NCBI GenBank assembly: GCA_949825025.1
Contig: OX463784.1
Location: forward strand, 10,485,431-10,549,430
Source: Siphlonurus alternatus
Lineage: Eukaryota; Arthropoda; Insecta; Ephemeroptera; Siphlonuridae
Reading direction: 5' to 3'
DNA length: 64,000 bases
Below are positions 57,501 to 64,000 of the stretch, in pieces. The notes under the pieces were generated by a model. That model saw only the letters and a program-made list of their open reading frames with translations, made no database searches and was not told where the DNA came from. The position numbers and the translations under genes are program-made. Position 1 is the first letter of the stretch; each line of letters opens with the position of its first letter.

Positions 57501-58855
57501 TGGGAATTAATATGTAATCATTTTGGTTTATTAATATACTGAGATTTAACTTTCTTTCACAATCTTGTTAAATTTAATTCAATGTTTAATATTACTTACA
57601 GTACTTAATAATAATATTACAAGATAACATGATATAATACTTAATATTACATGATTTGGATATCATCATTCATAATTCTATGTCACCAAAATTGCCTCGA
57701 ACTATACATGGCATATGTTTGAAGGGTAGGATAAATTTCTATGACAAAGTTCTGCTTAAAGGGTTAGAGTAATTGTAATTGATATTATAAATTGTATAGA
57801 TCTGCAATCAGCTTTTTCACTAGAGCTTTTGTTAGGTTCCTGCATAATTAACGGCTGGCCATCAGTCTTGAGTCACAAAACATCACCAGTTGTGTGTGGT
57901 TCATACTCCTACTGTTAACTTGTAAGAAGATCTGCAGAAATGGCATAGTTACTTCATACATTTAAAGAGATTTCAAACTAAAGTTTACCTATGACGGAGT
58001 CTATGTGTTTGGTAAAATTAACTTTCTGAATGTCCTAAAAATATAATAGGAACACTGTGCAAGATAATTTGGGGGGTTGGGTCTTGTTAGGTGGCTCGTT
58101 AGGAGCGAGTGGGCTCCTTGGAAAGCACAAGAGCGTGTGTGCCTATCTTGGTCTGTGAACTACATATCAGGTTGGCTGTAGTTCACCACGGGGAGGCATA
58201 CTAATATAAGATTAACGATAATTCAGAGAACAGAATTGTAACCAATAATGTATGCTCTATTGCATGATTTTTTTTTTTTTTTTTTTTTAAATCCATCAAG
58301 GCCTGAACACTGAATATTGATATGCCACTAAATTTTAAATAGTAGTCCTCGATATTCAATATTTCATATTTTTATTTTATTTATTTATTAATTATTTTAT
58401 TACAATGTTAGCTTACTACAGAGCATATTCTGCTATTGGCAGCTAAATGCAACTTTGTCCCGAAAATTTTATTGGAAGGAGTGAAACTTCACACATGACA
58501 AGATAAGGGGTTTAAAAATTGTACCTGGGGTGTAAAAATATAAGGAAAATCTATTTTAATTGAATTAATTTGAATTTTACAATGATCAGGCAATGTTTTG
58601 TGGACTACTATTTCTTCTTCTGCCTCGCAGTTTGCAGGCTTTGGTAGAGGGGGTGGTGGTACAATTCTGCAGCCCCCCTGACAACAAAATAGCTCTGTCT
58701 AACCACTGTGTCTCTTTCAGGGCTGCTACCCGACCCTCCTCAACTGGATAGAACAGAATCTCAACATCGTGATCGCCGTGTGTGTAGTCCTCGCCGCTCT
58801 CCAAGTCCTGGGCATCATCTTCTCGTGCTGTATGTGCCACGCCATCGCCCGTTAG
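33335..58855 (+). CDS. Tetraspanin, seven coding exons
   Basis: Four-pass membrane scaffold protein of tetraspanin-enriched microdomains, 263 aa. Exons: 33335..33400, 33466..33567, 34273..34401, 55002..55076, 55944..56051, 56652..56828, 58721..58855 (TAG). Every intron is phase 0 with GT/AG ends. Membrane spans lie at about 12-34, 69-88, 100-121 and 235-258. The large extracellular loop has the diagnostic CCG (Cys163-Cys164-Gly165), PPACC (Cys189/190), Cys206 and Cys221. TM2 carries CLGYCGA, and the C-terminus has juxtamembrane Cys255, 256 and 258, plausible palmitoylation sites. No N-glycosylation sequon is evident in the large loop. The overall form is closest, from memory, to the TSPAN1/TSPAN9 type, but I do not assign an orthologue. 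Intron 3 is 20.6 kb while intron 1 is only 65 bases. The ATG is two codons before LDCG in an exon that begins after an acceptor at 33321, so at least one 5' non-coding exon exists. Confidence 0.95.
33721..34100. mobile_element. Foldback MITE family F2, copy 2
   Basis: Left GGGGAAGGTAGCGCGCCCAA and right ATGGCGTAATCTTATCC, with TTAA at 34097..34100. It shares with 31019..31284 the words AATCCCACACATGAAAATTA, CTCTACATCCCCTAT and TAGCTACTGATAGG. The loop holds a further inverted pair (AAAGTTGACTTCTTTAACAT region). It lies in tetraspanin intron 2. Confidence 0.6.
37353..37567. mobile_element. GC-rich MITE with GTGAATCCACC-type ends
   Basis: Left ATAGGCGGATTCAGATGGCG and right CGCCATGTGAATCCACCTTAT form inverted repeats extending through GCGATGCGACGCGA-type words (about 35 bp with mismatches). 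The interior is GC-rich (GGCGGCGGCGAATTCGCCGG), in sharp contrast with the intron. Flanking TA-like bases, no larger target duplication. Confidence 0.65.
38318..38353. repeat. 36-bp perfect palindrome
   Basis: AAATCATAAGAAAGTACT is followed immediately by its exact complement AGTACTTTCTTATGATTT with no spacer. Its function is unknown. Confidence 0.85.
40130..40460. repeat. Interspersed repeat, related to 50180..50780
   Basis: Words CACCTCTGGACACCACGAA, TTTGTAGACGTTACC and TGGTGGACCAAAACTCTTTT recur near 50177..50200 and 50590..50650 as CCTCTGGGCACCACGAA, TTTGTAGACATTACC and TGTTGGACTAAAACTTTC. The family is not recognised and no coding frame is visible. Confidence 0.5.
40460..40498. repeat. 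(ATTT)n microsatellite
   Basis: About nine ATTT units directly after the interspersed repeat at 40130..40460. Confidence 0.9.
41283..41562. repeat. Exact 140-bp tandem duplication
   Basis: Unit 41283..41422 (CATCCTTAATTTCAAATGGC to TTTGGAGATTCG) is repeated base for base at 41423..41562. Each unit carries the same short frame (MFSTRRLPFLLM...), which I regard as chance. The identity implies a very recent event or an assembly artefact. Confidence 0.92.
41870..42075. mobile_element. hAT-like MITE with 8-bp target duplication
   Basis: Left end CAGCGGTTTTTAAACT, right end AGTTTGAAAACTGCTA. Flanks CTCTAAAC (41862..41869) and CTCTCAAC (42076..42083) match at seven of eight bases. CAGCGGTT...AAACT termini with GGGACGCGTCCC just inside are typical of hAT elements. 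Confidence 0.7.
42114..42429. mobile_element. Foldback MITE family A, copy 4
   Basis: Left end ATGGAGTATCGACGTCAAAA (preceded by TA), right end TTTGAGATCGATACTCCAT. The core holds GGGTTTGAACCC (42234..42245) and CTTTTAGGTCCTATCC, i.e. the copy 2 core in opposite orientation. It begins 30 bases beyond the duplication flanking the hAT-like MITE at 41870. Confidence 0.75.
42859..42964. mobile_element. Short foldback MITE, relative of 4552..4683
   Basis: GGGTGCGATTCACGAAACAG and CTGCTTCGTGAATCACGCCC are inverted repeats, continuing inward through TTAGCCAGGTTT / AAACCTGGCTAA. The loop contains two ACCACGTTTA words. Confidence 0.7.
43445..43491. repeat. (AT)n microsatellite
   Basis: About 23 uninterrupted AT units. 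Confidence 0.93.
45301..45416. mobile_element. TA-flanked MITE with GATCTGTTCGTAAAT ends
   Basis: GATCTGTTCGTAAATGCA on the left and TGTATTTACGAACAGATC on the right, bounded by TA on both sides (45299..45300, 45417..45418). A second member is at 48527..48650. Confidence 0.75.
45955..46347. mobile_element. TTAA-flanked foldback MITE, family F1, copy 2
   Basis: TTAA at 45955..45958 then GGTAGAGATAACGCCAAACA; right end GAACAGCTGTTCGGCGTTAT, then CTCTACC and TTAA at 46344..46347. The full-length partner is 54516..54914. Near each end sits the small palindrome CAGCTG. Confidence 0.82.
47063..47193. repeat. Foldback hairpin, 50-base arms
   Basis: TTGTACTGTCGTCACCTAGG pairs with CCAAGGCGACGAATGTACAA, and pairing continues through GAAAATTTCCC and ACCTTATTAATCA. 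About 131 bases in all. Probably a MITE; the folded shape would also pass as a small-RNA hairpin. Confidence 0.6.
48527..48650. mobile_element. Second GATCTGTTCG-type MITE, degraded
   Basis: GCTGTTCGTAAGTACAAAA on the left and TTTTTTCGAACAGATC on the right match the ends of 45301..45416. The interior has a 30-base A run (48542..48571) and a hairpin (AATCAGA...TCTGATT). Confidence 0.5.
49877..50171. mobile_element. hAT-like MITE with perfect 8-bp target duplication
   Basis: Left CATTGAGCTCTATACAAGGC and right GCCTTGTATAGAGCTCAATG are perfect inverted repeats (about 27 bp in full). Both sides are flanked by GTATTCCT (49869..49876 and 50172..50179). Inner arms (GTGCGCACGG, GGAGGAAGTGGGTGG) also pair. 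It inserted into the interspersed repeat shared with 40130..40460. Confidence 0.85.
50214..50450. mobile_element. TTAA-flanked MITE (single copy)
   Basis: TTAA at 50214..50217 then CTCAAGGTTTCTTTATACAG; right CTGTATAAAGGAACGTTGAT then TTAA at 50447..50450. The interior contains GCGAAATTT inverted pairs. A minus-strand frame of 93 codons across it (50214..50495) crosses the element boundary and looks like chance. Confidence 0.72.
50913..51154. mobile_element. hAT-like MITE with duplicated left terminus
   Basis: Right end AATAGAGGATTAGCCCTG; the left end CAGGGCTAATCCTCTATT occurs twice in tandem (50913 and 50935). Perfect 8-bp target duplication CAGAGAAC at 50905..50912 and 51155..51162. The duplication abuts the outer of the two left termini. 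Confidence 0.85.
54200..54358 (-). CDS. Candidate minus-strand coding frame, 52 aa, function unknown
   Basis: ATG (54358..54356) to TGA (54202..54200). The residue content looks like protein rather than AT-rich noise: it includes SSTTSPAPSQASYDMPPDFN and ends ELSDWNQPANLFF. It is GC-richer than the flanking intron and uses balanced codons. It could be the C-terminal exon of a nested antisense gene (the stretch would then begin after an AG such as the one in CACGAAG), a small ORF, or a retained pseudogene piece. The upstream polypyrimidine tract is poor, and I recognise no family. It lies inside tetraspanin intron 3. Confidence 0.35.
   Translation of the reverse strand: MVHEGATFSFTDISSTTSPAPSQASYDMPPDFNKVSACTELSDWNQPANLFF
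54443..54513. repeat. (TTTA)n microsatellite
   Basis: About 17 pure units, touching the left end of the F1 MITE at 54516. Confidence 0.95.
54516..54914. mobile_element. TTAA-flanked foldback MITE, family F1, copy 3
   Basis: Starts TAAAGGTAGAGATAACGCCG (left TTAA altered) and ends GGCGTTATCGCTACC with TTAA at 54911..54914. Closely similar to 45955..46347 throughout. The right end lies 87 bases upstream of tetraspanin exon 4, close to where the branch point and pyrimidine tract of the giant intron must be. Confidence 0.78.
56932..57247 (+). mobile_element. tRNA-derived SINE
   Basis: Head AGCTCTTTGGTGTGGTGGTT-AGTAC has a pol III A-box, and AGTTCAAATCCC (56973..56984) is a B-box. Spacing and the CTCTCGT loop resemble tRNA-Glu, but the acceptor stem is not preserved. 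The body follows (GGCAGCTTACGGCTG, GGAATGTTGTTTAAAG) and the tail is (ACCA)n-like, TAACCAACCAACC. It lies in tetraspanin intron 6, sense orientation. Confidence 0.75.
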
Positions 58856-59660
58856 CCAATCAAAACGCAGCTCTCACAGGATCAGCCAATCAGAATGAGG
58901 CAGCTCAACGTAGCTTGAATAACAAAAGACATTTTCGTTCTGTTCTTTTTATATTTTAAGTGTGTATTATATATGATATGGAAATCTTATCTTAGTTATG
59001 TTATGAAAATATTATAGACTTTATGTATATGCATCATAAAGTCTATAATTAGAACAAAACATCTTTGAGCACAAGTTACATTCTTAGACAACGATATATC
59101 ATTAGTTTTATGTTATAATCAAAAAAATATTTCACTCAAAATATATAAAAATATTCATCTTTGCCAAACGAAAACAATTTACAATATTTCAAACAAAAGT
59201 TCAGTATCAAAGCTTCCTAATAAATCTTTTTTTCATCTTTCCAGATTTTCTTCCAACTTTTTTCAATCTATTTCTATTACTTTACTGAAATAAAAATAAC
59301 CGAAATAGTTCAAAAGTAAAATTTAATCAAAGTTTTTATATTTTGGTTGTGTAATTTTAAAAAGAAATTAAACATTTTTATAATACCTTTGAAATATTAC
59401 CATGTGACAATACATATTTAACCTACTACAAGGTGTCACATTATATGGTGTGTAAGATAGCTAGAATATAGAAATGAATCTCGTAAGCATATTTAAAACT
59501 GCTTAGATTTGCTAGCAGTCTTAAAAGTACTGTGTTTCAATTTTGAAGGCTGCTCCGTATAATATTTATGTATATAAAAAAAATGTTCGGGAAGTTGGAA
59601 TTCATACCAAAATAACAATAAAAATAAGAATGCTGATCTGAAATTATGGAACTAATAAAT
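58856..59660 (+). other. Tetraspanin 3' UTR (probable)
   Basis: Follows the TAG at 58853..58855. Candidate AATAAA at 59654..59659. The UTR start contains two CAGCCAATCA-type words and a 39-base hairpin at 59011..59049. The cleavage position is inferred only. Confidence 0.45.
59011..59049 (+). repeat. 3' UTR hairpin, 15-bp perfect stem
   Basis: ATTATAGACTTTATG, nine-base loop, CATAAAGTCTATAAT. About 155 bases after the tetraspanin stop codon, so probably present in the mRNA. Confidence 0.7.
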
Positions 59661-60105
59661 GTTCTGTAATTTCGTCTTGGCTCAATTTTCAGTAGTAAAA
59701 AAAGTGAAATGTAGAGTTCATACTAATGCAGTATAATGAGAGGGGGGAGGGGAATTGTATTAGAAGGGAACGGAAAGTGTAAAAATAATTGCTGTAAATA
59801 ATAATACTGATAAAATACTTTATATAAAATGCACAAGATTGCAACAATGACATTGTATTATTAACAACATGTTGGTTAGTTATTCAGCTAGAGAATCGTA
59901 AAAATTTAAAATGGGTTTTCAACAATTAAAAAAAATTGTAAAATATTATCCAGGAAAATTTATTAAAAAAATATATTTTTCGGTGTTGGAAACATGATCA
60001 TTGACAATTTTAAAATTAATGTTTCCAGTGTTCAATATAAAGAATAAGTATATTGGATAACGAGTTTTTATGTCATGTGTAAAAAAAAAAATAATAATAA
60101 TAATA

Positions 60106-60427
60106 ATGGAGTGTCAACCTCAATTTTTTTACCGGAGAAGTGAATAGAGAGAGGGTGCAAAATTATGCTACCCTGATTTTTTTCAGATTTTTTAGAGCCC
60201 GGGAACTATTTTTAAAAAATTATTAAAAGTTCTTTTTGTGACGTCACAAGACGCCGCTCCTTAAGAAAAAGATGGGATTTGCCGCCTCGTGAAGTCACAA
60301 AAAGGACTTTCAATAATTTTTAAAAAATAGTTGCCGGGCTCTAAAAAAACTGGAAAAAATCAGAGTAGCATAATTTTGTACGCTCTATCCATTTCTGTAA
60401 TAAAAAAAAATGAGGTTGATACTCCAT
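60106..60427. mobile_element. Foldback MITE family A, copy 5, with TA duplication
   Basis: Left ATGGAGTGTCAACCTCAA, right TGAGGTTGATACTCCAT, TA on both sides (60104..60105 and 60428..60429). The core is the GTGACGTCAC type shared with copy 3 (TTTTTGTGACGTCACAAGAC against GTGAAGTCACAAAAAGGAC). Confidence 0.8.
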
Positions 60428-62000
60428 TACACATAATTTGAAGACATATAATTAAATTTAAATATAATTTTTTGATCATTATTTGAATCTCTTTAACCTT
60501 GATATCTCTGACATGTAATGTTAATCTGATAATCTCACTGTCAGATATGGCCGAGAGGTATTAAATTAAAATGTTCAATTTTTAGTGTGATGTGATGCAC
60601 AAAGAATTTATTGTCATAGCAGTGTTGGAAAATAGTCTAAAATTGATTGTTTTTCTATTTTATTGTTAATGTAAAATTTGATGACTGCAATATAAAAAAT
60701 TGAATTGTTAACAAATTTCAGTTATTAATGAGCCACTTTTTGTCAGTGTAATTTAAAATATAAGTCCGCTAGCTTTAATTTACATTTAGTTGCCTATTTT
60801 AGTTGCAGTCTTCCAAATTTTACTGAAATGACTGTGTTGCTCTTGAGCGTATGCACAAATGCATTGTTACCAAGTCATAAAAGTACAAGTCCGTTGACAA
60901 TGGCGAATTCACGGGGGGAGGGAATTGTTGGATCTGCCCTTATTCATTGAAAAGCACAAAAATGGAAATAGTTTCAGAAATGATTATGTCATTATGATAA
61001 AAATAATTTATTGCTTGAGTTAATATGTCTATACAATTTATTAAAGAGCTTGGTTACTTACCAATTTATTGAGCAATAGGTTCTTTACATATTTAATACT
61101 ACATAATAAAATCTCAAATATACTTAATTTTATTCTAATTTTTTGAAAGTTTATGTGTAAAATAACACTAATTTTGATTTCGTACAATACAAATATCTAG
61201 ATTATTTTCCAGCACTGCTATAATTATCAGAAGAGGTAATTAAAATTCTGCACAGATATTATATAGCTTTATTAAACTTTAGTTGAAATCTGCTTAAAAG
61301 CATTTATATTATGTTGATAATTAAGCATAAATTTGACTTGATTAATTAGTAGCAATATTTAAAATAAAATTTTGTTGCAATTATTAATTTTAATGCAAAT
61401 TATCTTAAAATTGCATTGTTTTTAATTTAATTTTTGGTGTTGCTGCATCCAGCAGATTAATTGATATTATAGATCATAAAATTGTTGTGCCTTAAAATTT
61501 TAAGATTGTGTGGAAAAAATTTCTTATACATACTTTTTTCTATATCATATTTAAGGCTGATTGATTGAATATTTTGTATGATAAATGTGTTAATTGTAAA
61601 AATAAAAAAAATCTTACATTATGTACACAATTATGATTGACATCCTTGTACAAAAACTGTTTGTTTTTGTTTTTTTTAATATAAGAATCTCTCACTTGTA
61701 TATCTGTTGTTTTATTGTTAAATGTTAAGCCCCAATATTTAAAATTAAACAAGAAAAATAATGTGCGTTAAGTTTGCTTTTTTTCTAGAGAAGCATTTTT
61801 TTAATACAATGCTTTTTAATTAAGAAAAACCATACCTTAATAGAGAACCAGGAAGGACATCAATATCTTTAATATTTTAAACAAATAAATACTTTTAAAA
61901 CCCTAATTTTATTGGAAAGAAAAACCTGGAAAAAACAGTAAAAATTTAAAAATTTTAAGTTTTAAATATTTACCGCTAAATCAATAGTTATAAGGTCCTG

Positions 62001-62223
62001 CATTCTGATTGGTTGGTAATATAAACTTTTAGATACCTCTTGTTACCTCCTAGTGGTTTATGTTCTCCTAATCCTGATAGAATAAAAAAGTCCAAGAGCT
62101 GAAAGTTTGTTGCACGGCCTCAAAAGTTGCCAGCATACAGGGGCAACGTATTAGGTGAACAGAAACATCCAGGAGGTCTCATGTAGATGTGGGAGGAGCT
62201 ATTGAAGTCAACCAATCAGAATT
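62001..62223. mobile_element. Probable foldback element
   Basis: TTCTGATTGGTTG near the left end is complementary to CAACCAATCAGAA near the right. Further in, CCTCCTAGTGGTTTATGTTC faces GAACAGAAACATCCAGGAGG. Boundaries are approximate and no target duplication was found. Confidence 0.5.
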
Positions 62224-62647
62224 AAGCTTTTATCATTTGATGGATAATCTTCAGCAAATTAAAAGGAAGCTTACATTAGATATTATTTGAGCGTCAAATT
62301 TAAATAGTACGATTATTATTGTGATGATCACAAGTATTTGTGATGTTCTTGAAATGGAAAAATATTGATTCTTAAATAAATTAAAATGCAGGTTAGTTAT
62401 ATATTTTTATTTGTTTAATTAATCAATTTTACATAGCAGAATTTTATGAGAAATGCATTTTTTTACAATTTATTTCACAATGAATTTTGCAAATATTATT
62501 TTGTGTTGTACTGTTTATGTATACTTGAATGTATTATACTATATATTGTTTTACAATGTTTTTTTTTTTTTAAATTAAATATTGTTAAATTTGACTTTAG
62601 AAAGACAACATCACACAGTTAATTAATTCACGCACAAAATCATATAC

Positions 62648-62651
<4 letters not shown>

Positions 62652-62704
<53 letters not shown>
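62652..62704. repeat. (AT)n microsatellite
   Basis: About 26 AT units, uninterrupted. Confidence 0.93.
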
Positions 62705-62709
<5 letters not shown>

Positions 62710-63042
62710 TGTACATAAAATAAAAAAATATATATCATATGATTCAAATACATTTCTGAGCACTTTAATTAATAAAATAGCTTACATATATTTTAGTGTG
62801 CATTAAATTTTATGAAGAACAAACAGAAAATGTTTATATATATATAAAAAAAGTTAATTTATATTATATGTTTGCATGAATATTTTAAAATATATGTTTT
62901 ATAAATCTCTTAATGTATTACAATCAAAATCAAGCCTCCACACCTTAATGTGGCTTAAAATTCAAGTTTGAAATGTCCAATAAATAAGGTTTAAGTACTA
63001 AAAGACTTTGCATCCTATATACTCAATATAATATTACACAAT

Positions 63043-63285
63043 TTAATTAAATTTATAGATTTCACTGGTGAACTGGCTGCTTTGTAAATTCTGTAGTCTC
63101 TCTAGCTCGTATATTTCTTCATGCTGATTGCTGATAAAGACACCACTCATGGTGGCATTGCACTGACTGCTGGTTCCTGCAGGTAGTGGAGAGGGTGCAG
63201 TCATGACATTGGAGCAGAGAAATTCAGCAGCCACAAGACGCATGGGATGCAGGAAGAAAGCTGAGACTGCATGAGAGCTAGAGGG
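63043..63285 (-). CDS. Terminal coding exon of an unidentified gene, partial
   Basis: On the minus strand, an acceptor TTTTGTGTGTTACAG ends at 63286. The following 81 codons are open in phase 0 to a TAA at 63045..63043. The translation begins PSSSHAVSAFFLHPMRLVAA and ends SSQFTSEIYKFN. It has balanced amino-acid composition and GC-richer codons, unlike the AT-rich noise frames nearby. NATMSG contains a possible N-glycosylation sequon. I do not recognise the family. Upstream exons must lie beyond the right edge, since none is visible in 63286..64000. Confidence 0.5.
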   Translation of the reverse strand, partial: PSSSHAVSAFFLHPMRLVAAEFLCSNVMTAPSPLPAGTSSQCNATMSGVFISNQHEEIYELERLQNLQSSQFTSEIYKFN

Positions 63286-64000
63286 CTGTAACACACAAAA
63301 GAGTTTCGTCAGTTTTCAAGAGAATTTCTTACCGAGTAGCAAATAAGACATTATTATTCTACGAGGAAAATTAAACTGGTCTAAACTTGGAAATTAATCA
63401 ATAAACGAATAAAATTAATGAGATTAATAAAGCAAAAAATATTAATTATTTTTAATCTAGCAAAGAAATTCAGTCAAATAGTTTCAACCCAGCTATAATA
63501 GTGTGTGTATGTATATATTTTGCTATTTTGCAGTGAATGGAATGAAAAATATGAGACTATTTTTTAGACAGTTGATTATACTACTAATATATTGGCGATT
63601 TTTTATTAGTATATTTTTGTATTATTCAGTAAAAATCAATACTTTATGTGTCTTGGAGCTTATAAAGGGTGAATTCCAAAATTTCCTAATAATACCTGTT
63701 AATTATAATATATTGCTTATTGTAATTTTATATATTATGTTGGTTAAATAAAATAGTAAATACAAATAAAAACTCAATAGAATTTATATATATTGGTAGT
63801 GTGCTAGTGTGTATCATCAAGTAGCATGAGAAAATTTATAATAAATAACCAATTATTTATTATACATGCGTAATACTATAATAATTATGTTTTTAATTTC
63901 TATATAGTTGATTATTTGTGTCACAAACGCGCTTTCTAATGATAAAATTAGTAATAAAATTGTTACATATTAAATATGACCATGAAATATAAAATTAATT
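63286..64000. other. AT-rich right edge, probably intron of the minus-strand gene
   Basis: No exon, RNA gene or transposon recognised. An 82-codon plus-strand frame (63503..63751) is Ile/Leu/Tyr/Phe-rich, as expected from translating AT-rich DNA. Confidence 0.45.

Larger units (their letters stand above)
59661..63042. other. Convergent intergenic region
   Basis: Separates the plus-strand tetraspanin from the minus-strand exon at 63043..63285. AT-rich; holds family A copy 5, a foldback at 62001 and an (AT)n tract at 62652. A TTTATT near 62470 would serve as polyadenylation signal for the minus-strand gene. No coding frame is supportable here. Confidence 0.5.

Noticed and set aside
58075..58205. 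GC-richer patch with GTGAACTACA / TGTAGTTCAC stem
   Set aside because: Considered as an RNA gene, but only a 10-bp stem is present and no promoter elements or wider structure could be supported.

Overview
The window is eukaryotic nuclear DNA: very AT-rich, intron-rich, full of (TA)n and (TTTA)n microsatellites and short foldback transposons, with GC-richer coding exons bounded by GT/AG splice sites. The proteins (proteasome lid subunit Rpn11, a ZNF800-type zinc finger protein, a tetraspanin) are animal. The Rpn11 residues look most arthropod-like to me (a crustacean or a non-holometabolous insect would fit), but that assignment is inference.

Layout. (1) 902..974, minus strand: a first coding exon with a textbook signal peptide and a GTGAGT donor; the rest of this gene runs off the left edge. 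(2) 4229..14665, plus: complete six-exon PSMD14/Rpn11, 312 aa, JAMM motif intact. (3) 18478..27826, plus: nine-exon ZNF800-like zinc finger protein of about 987 aa with one C2HC and three C2H2 fingers, an AT-hook and a long disordered region. (4) 33335..58855, plus: seven-exon tetraspanin, 263 aa, all introns phase 0, with one intron of 20.6 kb. (5) 63043..63285, minus: probable last coding exon of an unidentified gene entering from the right. A 52-codon minus-strand reading frame at 54200..54358, inside the giant tetraspanin intron, is a weaker candidate.

The three complete genes lie head to tail but have unrelated jobs (ubiquitin removal at the proteasome, probable nuclear DNA binding, membrane organisation). 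Spacers of several kb and gene-specific 3' ends argue against any operon-like link.

Much of the non-coding sequence is non-autonomous DNA transposons and SINEs. I distinguish: foldback elements bounded by TTAA (piggyBac-like target choice) at 2155, 15497, 20294, 28596, 29155, 31019, 33721, 45955, 50214 and 54516; a TA-bounded foldback family with long shared arms and variable cores at 13921, 22292, 30652, 42114 and 60106, with a relative at 25248; hAT-like elements with 8-bp target duplications at 6316, 41870, 49877 and 50913; a 5S-rRNA-derived SINE at 8468; and a tRNA-derived SINE at 56932. No transposase gene is visible, so any mobilising enzyme would have to be encoded elsewhere. I see no CRISPR array, rRNA gene, intact tRNA gene or prokaryote-type defence locus.
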